DNA from: Dokdonella sp.
GTDB taxonomy: Bacteria > Pseudomonadota > Gammaproteobacteria > Xanthomonadales > Rhodanobacteraceae
Length of the DNA: 64,000 nucleotides
Assembly: GCF_017744955.1 (NCBI RefSeq)
Contig: NZ_JAGIAG010000003.1
Location: 248,001-312,000, forward strand
Direction: 5' to 3'
Positions 60,501 to 64,000 of this stretch are shown here, in pieces; position 1 is the first letter of the stretch, and every line of letters starts with the position of its first letter. The notes under the pieces are model-generated. The model did not search any database, was not told the origin of the DNA, and saw nothing but the letters and a program-made list of their open reading frames with translations. The position numbers and the translations under genes are program-made.

Positions 60501-62324
60501 CGCGCCCGTCTGCGGGTCGTACAGTTCGGCATTGGCGACCGGACTGCGCCCGCCGTCGGAGCCGCCGGCCACCAGCACCTTGCCCGACGGCAGCAGCACG
60601 GCGCGATGGCCGTTGCGCGCGAAGCTCAGCGAGCCTGTCGCCGTCCAGCTGTCGTCCGTCGGATCGTACAGTTCGGTTTCCGTGGTGACGCTCTGGCCGA
60701 CGTATCCGCCGGCGACCAGCACGCGGCCGGAGGGCAGCAACGTGGCGCTGAAGTAGTGCCGCGGGCGCAGCATCGGCGCGACCGTCGTCCAGGCGTCGGC
60801 CGCCGGGTCGTAGCGCTCGACGACGCCGACGTCGCCGCCGGCGTTGAAGCCGCCGATGACGAGCACGTGACCCGAGCGCAGCAGCACGGCCTGGTGCGCC
60901 CGATGCACGACGGACATCGACGCGGCCGGCGTCCACAGATTCGTGCGCTCGTCGTACAGCTCGACGCTGGCCAGGTTGGAGCCGCCGGTGAGCAACGCCT
61001 GGCCGGACGGCAGCACGGTCAGTTGCGGATAGAAGCGCGATTGCGACAGCGCGCCGGCCGCGCTCCAGGCGCCGCTGTCCGGGTCGTACAGCGCCGCGCT
61101 GTCCTCGCCCACGACGAGCGCCCGGCCGGAAGGCAGCATGGTGGCGAGCGTGAAGTTGCTGCTGCCTCCCGGCACCGCTCCGGCGTCGGTCATCGTGCCA
61201 CTGCCGGTCGGGTCGTAGCGTTCGGCCGCGCTGAGACTCGCTGTGCCGTCGCTGCTGCCGCCGACGTACAGAATCTGTCCGGTCGGCAACAGCGTGGCGG
61301 TGTGCGCCGCGCGCGTTCTCCCCGCCAAGCCGGCGGCGGTCCAGCTGTCCAGAGCGGGATCGTAAAGTTCCGCGCTGAGCAGCGCACCGCCTGCGTTGCT
61401 GCCGCCTCCGACCAGAACCTGGCCCGACGGCAGCAGACTCGCCGCATGTCCGGCGCGCGCGGTCTGCAAAGAGGCCGCCGGGCGCCAGGTGTTCGCAGCC
61501 GCATCGTAGCGCTCCACCGTGGTGACGGCGGGAGCGCCCGGAAGATTCCGTCCGCCGACCACCAGCACCTCTCCGGACGGAAGCTGGGCGGCGGCATGAT
61601 CGCCGCGGCCACCCACCAGATTTCCGGCCGGTGCCCATGTGTTCGTGGCCGGATCGTAGCGTTCCGCACTCGCCAGCGGCTCGCCGGCGCTGCCCCATCC
61701 GCCGATCACCAGCACCTGGCCCGAGCGCAGCAGGGTCGCGCTGTGCTGCACCCGCCCGTTCGCCAGCGACGCCGCCGCGCTCCAGCGGTCGGTCGCCGGG
61801 TCGTACAACTCGGCGCTGCTCAGCCTCACCTGGCCGGGACCGTAACCGCCGGTCACCAGCACCTGGCCCGACGGCAGCAGCGTGGCCACGTGCCGATAGC
61901 GCGGGATCGACGGCGCGGCGGCCGGACTCCAGGCGTTCGCGACGGGATCGTAGAGTTCGGCGTCGGCGCGCGCCGACCCGGAGTCGAAACCACCGACGAC
62001 CAGCACTTTGCCCGACGGCAGCAGCGTCGCGCTGTGCCACTGGCGCGCGCCAGACATCGCGGCGGCCACTCGCCAGGCGTTCGCCGCCGGATCGTAGAGT
62101 TCGGTGGCCGCATAGGCGCCGGCGCCGACGAAGCCGGTGCCGCCGGCCACCAGCACCTGGCCGGAGGTCAGCAGCGTCGCCGTGTGGAACTGGCGCGGCG
62201 CGGTCATCGACGCCGCCGGCGCGAACCCGGCAGCGAGCGCGGAACCCGTCGACAACACGCCGAGCAACCCGGCGAACAGCACAACACCCAGTGCGCGGAC
62301 ACCGCGCCTCGTCGACCCGAACAT
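57576..62324 (-). CDS. giant exported Kelch/Ig protein with IPTL-CTERM-like tail
   Basis: 1,582 residues from ATG 62324 (AGGGGGCG upstream) with signal peptide ALGVVLFAGLLGVLSTGSAL. Residues about 35-690 have 14 Kelch-like repeats, each with an LLPSGxVLVxGG core (HSATLLPSGKVLVVGGFDSG), enough for two seven-bladed propellers. Then a domain with an Fn3-like segment (LQATVSWTLRYDGG), an Ig-like domain, five He_PIG-type Ig repeats of about 90 residues (SASGGTPPYTYAVTAGTLPA) and a final Big_3-like Ig domain. The end VPSLDGWAALLLAAALAG plus LGLWRR fits IPTL-CTERM. Large size and near-identical repeats make assembly or recombination artefacts possible. Confidence 0.9.
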   Translation of the reverse strand: MFGSTRRGVRALGVVLFAGLLGVLSTGSALAAGFAPAASMTAPRQFHTATLLTSGQVLVAGGTGFVGAGAYAATELYDPAANAWRVAAAMSGARQWHSATLLPSGKVLVVGGFDSGSARADAELYDPVANAWSPAAAPSIPRYRHVATLLPSGQVLVTGGYGPGQVRLSSAELYDPATDRWSAAASLANGRVQHSATLLRSGQVLVIGGWGSAGEPLASAERYDPATNTWAPAGNLVGGRGDHAAAQLPSGEVLVVGGRNLPGAPAVTTVERYDAAANTWRPAASLQTARAGHAASLLPSGQVLVGGGSNAGGALLSAELYDPALDSWTAAGLAGRTRAAHTATLLPTGQILYVGGSSDGTASLSAAERYDPTGSGTMTDAGAVPGGSSNFTLATMLPSGRALVVGEDSAALYDPDSGAWSAAGALSQSRFYPQLTVLPSGQALLTGGSNLASVELYDERTNLWTPAASMSVVHRAHQAVLLRSGHVLVIGGFNAGGDVGVVERYDPAADAWTTVAPMLRPRHYFSATLLPSGRVLVAGGYVGQSVTTETELYDPTDDSWTATGSLSFARNGHRAVLLPSGKVLVAGGSDGGRSPVANAELYDPQTGAWSPAGTMAAGADELSLTLLPSGRVLAAGGHSVSGATVFHDRTELYDPQANAWTAKASLATARSQHGAVLLPSGKVLFATGVNRLGFVNGAEIFDPGLAPVAALQPQLDAASAFLLQTSQLAATGSGFRPAREAANGRADGSATNYPVFQVQRLDNAQTRFVANDGSVALSDTAFTGSTTALDGFPAGPVLVRTWVNGVPSAARHSALAVAPSGTSTPTASGGPLQATVSWTLRYDGGAPVTYRVEASNGATASCTDPCTSLPIALPPGTYTFTVTPTNIAGSGPESAVSNVATVTTSDVLVAVTPPASATAHVPYTVAVDVSPASPMAPGAPTPGGQIVVDDGHGASCTIAAPSGSCQLTSIVAGAATIGASYAGDSNFNAGSGTADLGVDPPVISPAPESLADGAVGIAYPSTALSASGGTPPYTYAVTAGTLPAGLVLVDGVLSGTPRAGGSFDVTITATDAHGFGGSRDYRLAIAAPTLSLSPAALPPASVGSAYGQSFAAGGGTAPYVYELDSGSLPNGLQLVGDTLSGTPTASGSFTFVIRATDGSGGDGPYSVTGQYVLDVRVPTIVLSPATLAGGTVGVAYAGATITASGGVAPYTYSISAGALPGGLTLSPSGALSGAPTAGGSFPFTVVAADALQSVGTQSYVLDVAAPSLALTPATLPSASAGVAYRQSFATRGGTAPYRYALAGGALPDGMSLGEDGALSGTPTASGNFAFRVRATDGSGGTGPYSITQDYTLDVAAPQIVLTPESLPNAAVGVAYPAATISAAGGSAPYEYAVSDGALPEGLSLDPQSGVLSGTPTAAGTADFVVAATDAHDFRGTRSYRVAIAAAGSTLALSSSGNPSRLGEAVTFTATLSRDADRAPNGTPPDGAITFSEGTTTLAVVPLDATGSAVFSTAELAAGRHTILASYPGDANTAPASATLVQQVSGAPSATPASVPSLDGWAALLLAAALAGLGLWRRSSNCG

Positions 62325-62348
62325 GCTCGCCCCCTGACGTGACCCCAT

Positions 62349-62379
62349 GCACGCCGCGCCGAACCGCGCGGCGGCGTGC
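62349..62379. promoter_or_regulatory. hairpin in the Kelch gene leader
   Basis: Perfect 9-bp arms GCACGCCGC/GCGGCGTGC in the 113-bp gap between recJ and the Kelch gene, 25 bp before the start codon and likely in its 5' leader. It could affect translation; no known riboswitch recognised. Confidence 0.45.
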
Positions 62380-62437
62380 AAATTCTGCACTCTTACACAA
62401 TTGTTGGAAATGGCGGCGTACGCGCGCCGCGCGCGGC

Positions 62438-64000
62438 CTAGGCCGGCTCGATCTGCTTGAGCAGGAGCTGCAAACTCTCGCGGCCGTTCCAGTCGTTGAG
62501 GTCGAGCTGGAACAGCGCGCGTACGCGCGCCGGCGGCGGCATGCAGTCGAGCGCGTCGAACAGGATCGCGTCGTAGGTGTCGGCGCGCTCGTCGAGCCGC
62601 AGCTTCAGTTTCAGATGACGCTCGCCGACCGCGCGCCAGGACTCGACCGCGAACACGTTGTCGAACAGCGGCTCGGCGAAGCCCTGCCCCCACGGTCCGG
62701 CGTAGCGCAGCGCCTGCGCGGCGGCGGGCGTGAACTCGGCGGCAGCGAGCTCGCCGTCGCTCCAGGCGAAGCGTTCCAGCGCCTGCGCGTCGATGCGCTG
62801 GCGCGCGACCGCGTCGAACTCGACGGCGAAGCGGGCGAGGCCTTCCGCGGCGAGGGTCAGCCCGGCGGCCATCGCATGGCCGCCGAAGCGCACGATCAGT
62901 CCGGGGCAGCGCGCGTCGATCTCGGCCAGCGCGTCGCGCAGGTGGAAGCCGGCGATCGAGCGCGCGGATCCGCGCAGTTCGAGCGCACCGTCCTCGGCCG
63001 GCGCGCAGGCGACGACCGGGCGATGCAGGCGCTCCTTCAGCTTCGAGGCGACCAGGCCGACCACGCCGGGATGCCAGTTCGGCTCGTGCAGCACGATGCC
63101 GAACGGAAGCTCGTCCTCGCGATGGCGCGCGAGAAACTCCGCCACCATCGCCTCGCCCTGCTCCACCATCGCCGATTGCAGCTCCTGCCGCTGCGCGTTG
63201 ATCGCCGACAGCTGCGCAGCCAGCCCGTCGGCGCGCGCCGCGTCGTCGCAGAGCAGGCATTCGATGCCCAGGCGCATGTCCTCGAGCCGGCCGGCGGCGT
63301 TGATGCGCGGACCGAGCGCGTAGCCGAGATCGGCGGCGATCGCGCGTGCCGGATCGCGCTTGGCCGCGCGGTACAACGCGGTGATGCCGGCGGCGCACTG
63401 CCCGGCGCGGATGCGGCGCAGGCCGGCCGCGACGAGGATGCGGTTGTTGGCGTCGAGCGGCACCAGGTCGGCGACCGTGCCGAGCGCGACCAGATCGAGC
63501 AGCGAGGCCAGGTCGGGTTCGGTATTTCTGCGATCCTCCTGATCGCGGGAATCGAGAAGCGGCCGTCCCTGGCCGCACTTTTCACCAGGAGCGAACCAGC
63601 CGCGCTCCCGCAAGTACCCGCGCAGGGCCAGCAGCAGGTAGAACACGACGCCGACGCCGGCCAGCGCCTTGCTCGGAAACGCGTCGCCCTCGACGTTCGG
63701 GTTCACGATCGCGTCGGCCGCCGGCAGGCTCGCGCCGGGCAGATGATGATCGGTCACCACCACGCGCATGCCGCGCTCGCGCGCGGCGGCGACGCCGGCG
63801 TGGCTGGCGATGCCGTTGTCGACGGTCAGGATCAGATCGGGGCGGACGACATCCGCCGAATCGGCGGCCGTCAGCGAGTCGACCAGCGCCGCGGAAAGTC
63901 CGTAGCCCTCGCGCGCGCGATTGGGCACGCGGTAGCCGACGTTGCGCGCGCCGAGCAGGCGCAGGCCGCGCACGGCGACCGCCGTGCCGGTGGCGCCGTC
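62438..64000 (-). CDS. recJ: single-stranded-DNA exonuclease RecJ (5' end beyond window)
   Basis: 5'-3' ssDNA exonuclease of recombination and repair. About 520 C-terminal residues are visible, in frame to the window edge at 64000 (DGATGTAVAVRGLRLLG). DHH-family motifs: VDNGIASHAGV, VVVTDHHLPG with the DHH, and LVALGTVADLVPLDANNR. DHHA1 motif RFGGHAMAAGLTL. The OB-fold lies at the C-terminus. About 20 residues (APGEKCGQGRPLLDSRDQED and following) are inserted before PDLASLL, where E. coli RecJ has a short linker. recJ-prfB-lysS adjacency is interrupted here by the Kelch and XRE genes. Confidence 0.95.
   Translation of the reverse strand, partial: DGATGTAVAVRGLRLLGARNVGYRVPNRAREGYGLSAALVDSLTAADSADVVRPDLILTVDNGIASHAGVAAARERGMRVVVTDHHLPGASLPAADAIVNPNVEGDAFPSKALAGVGVVFYLLLALRGYLRERGWFAPGEKCGQGRPLLDSRDQEDRRNTEPDLASLLDLVALGTVADLVPLDANNRILVAAGLRRIRAGQCAAGITALYRAAKRDPARAIAADLGYALGPRINAAGRLEDMRLGIECLLCDDAARADGLAAQLSAINAQRQELQSAMVEQGEAMVAEFLARHREDELPFGIVLHEPNWHPGVVGLVASKLKERLHRPVVACAPAEDGALELRGSARSIAGFHLRDALAEIDARCPGLIVRFGGHAMAAGLTLAAEGLARFAVEFDAVARQRIDAQALERFAWSDGELAAAEFTPAAAQALRYAGPWGQGFAEPLFDNVFAVESWRAVGERHLKLKLRLDERADTYDAILFDALDCMPPPARVRALFQLDLNDWNGRESLQLLLKQIEPA
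63522..63597. repeat. palindrome-bearing in-frame insertion in recJ
   Basis: Relative to E. coli RecJ, this stretch adds about 19 residues. It contains the inverted repeats CGATC-CTCCT-GATCG (63531-63545) and GCGGCC...GGCCGC (63559-63576), plus a GCGGGAATC word like those in the intergenic repeats of this window. A repeat element inserted in frame, without disrupting the DHH or DHHA1 motifs, is the simplest reading. Confidence 0.55.

Noticed and set aside
57576..62324. The repeated Kelch and Ig segments as a CRISPR or tandem DNA repeat
   Set aside because: The periodicity is at protein level with diverged DNA; no short identical repeats with unique spacers.
60306..62342. Plus-strand ORF of 678 codons over the Kelch gene
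   Set aside because: Reverse-frame shadow of the Kelch repeats, with the same period and no motif.

Overview
The window is GC-rich, densely coded chromosomal DNA from a gammaproteobacterium of the Xanthomonadales (Lysobacterales). The main evidence is an rpf locus laid out as in Xanthomonas: rpfA-type aconitase, rpfB-type acyl-CoA ligase, rpfF, convergent rpfC and rpfG, then lysS, prfB and recJ. A clpS/clpA, infA, aat, trxB, ftsK, lolA backbone is also present. A Rhodanobacteraceae- or Lysobacteraceae-like organism is my inference. No tRNA, rRNA, CRISPR array, insertion sequence or phage gene was found.

Region by region (- or + is the coding strand). 1-5450: a czcI-like, czcC, czcB, czcA heavy-metal RND efflux operon (-), with czcA cut by the window edge. 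5508-14493: lolA (-) and ftsK (-) flank a small exported protein (+), a Na/Pi cotransporter (-), a small ORF (-) and an MgtA-type P-ATPase (-). The last two lie behind a strongly structured leader. 14669-20307: ald (-), trxB (+), a FemAB-like acetyltransferase and aat (overlapping), a Fur-box-preceded fpr, and infA. 20313-24862: a lipoprotein, a transmembrane winged-helix/TPR regulator and an FG-GAP propeller protein. 25023-30056: clpS-clpA (-) and nudJ-mnmA-hflD (+). 30199-42293: a minus-strand block with a second winged-helix/TPR regulator, then three large exported proteins including a subtilase. 42773-57400: the rpf/DSF locus with a PilZ gene inside it, then lysS, a DUF998 membrane protein, prfB with its programmed +1 frameshift, and an XRE regulator. 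57576-64000: a 1,582-residue Kelch/Ig protein with an IPTL-CTERM-like tail, and recJ cut by the window edge.

Two themes stand out. First, four exported proteins carry a short [IL]F-x-[DS]-G-F-[DE] motif near the C-terminus or at a domain boundary, and the subtilase carries a related V-F-A-D-G-F-D inside its PA-type insert. Two of these loci lie downstream, on the same strand, of a winged-helix/TM/TPR regulator. Second, the exported-protein genes sit where otherwise conserved housekeeping blocks are interrupted: ftsK/lolA, infA/clpA, after hflD, and recJ/prfB. Several extragenic palindromic elements also sit between genes, and recJ carries an in-frame insertion with palindromic content.

The rpf genes should form a diffusible-signal-factor circuit. 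RpfF makes the fatty-acid signal, RpfB handles acyl turnover, RpfC senses and phosphorelays, and RpfG degrades c-di-GMP. The embedded PilZ protein keeps both c-di-GMP-binding motifs and is a plausible local effector.
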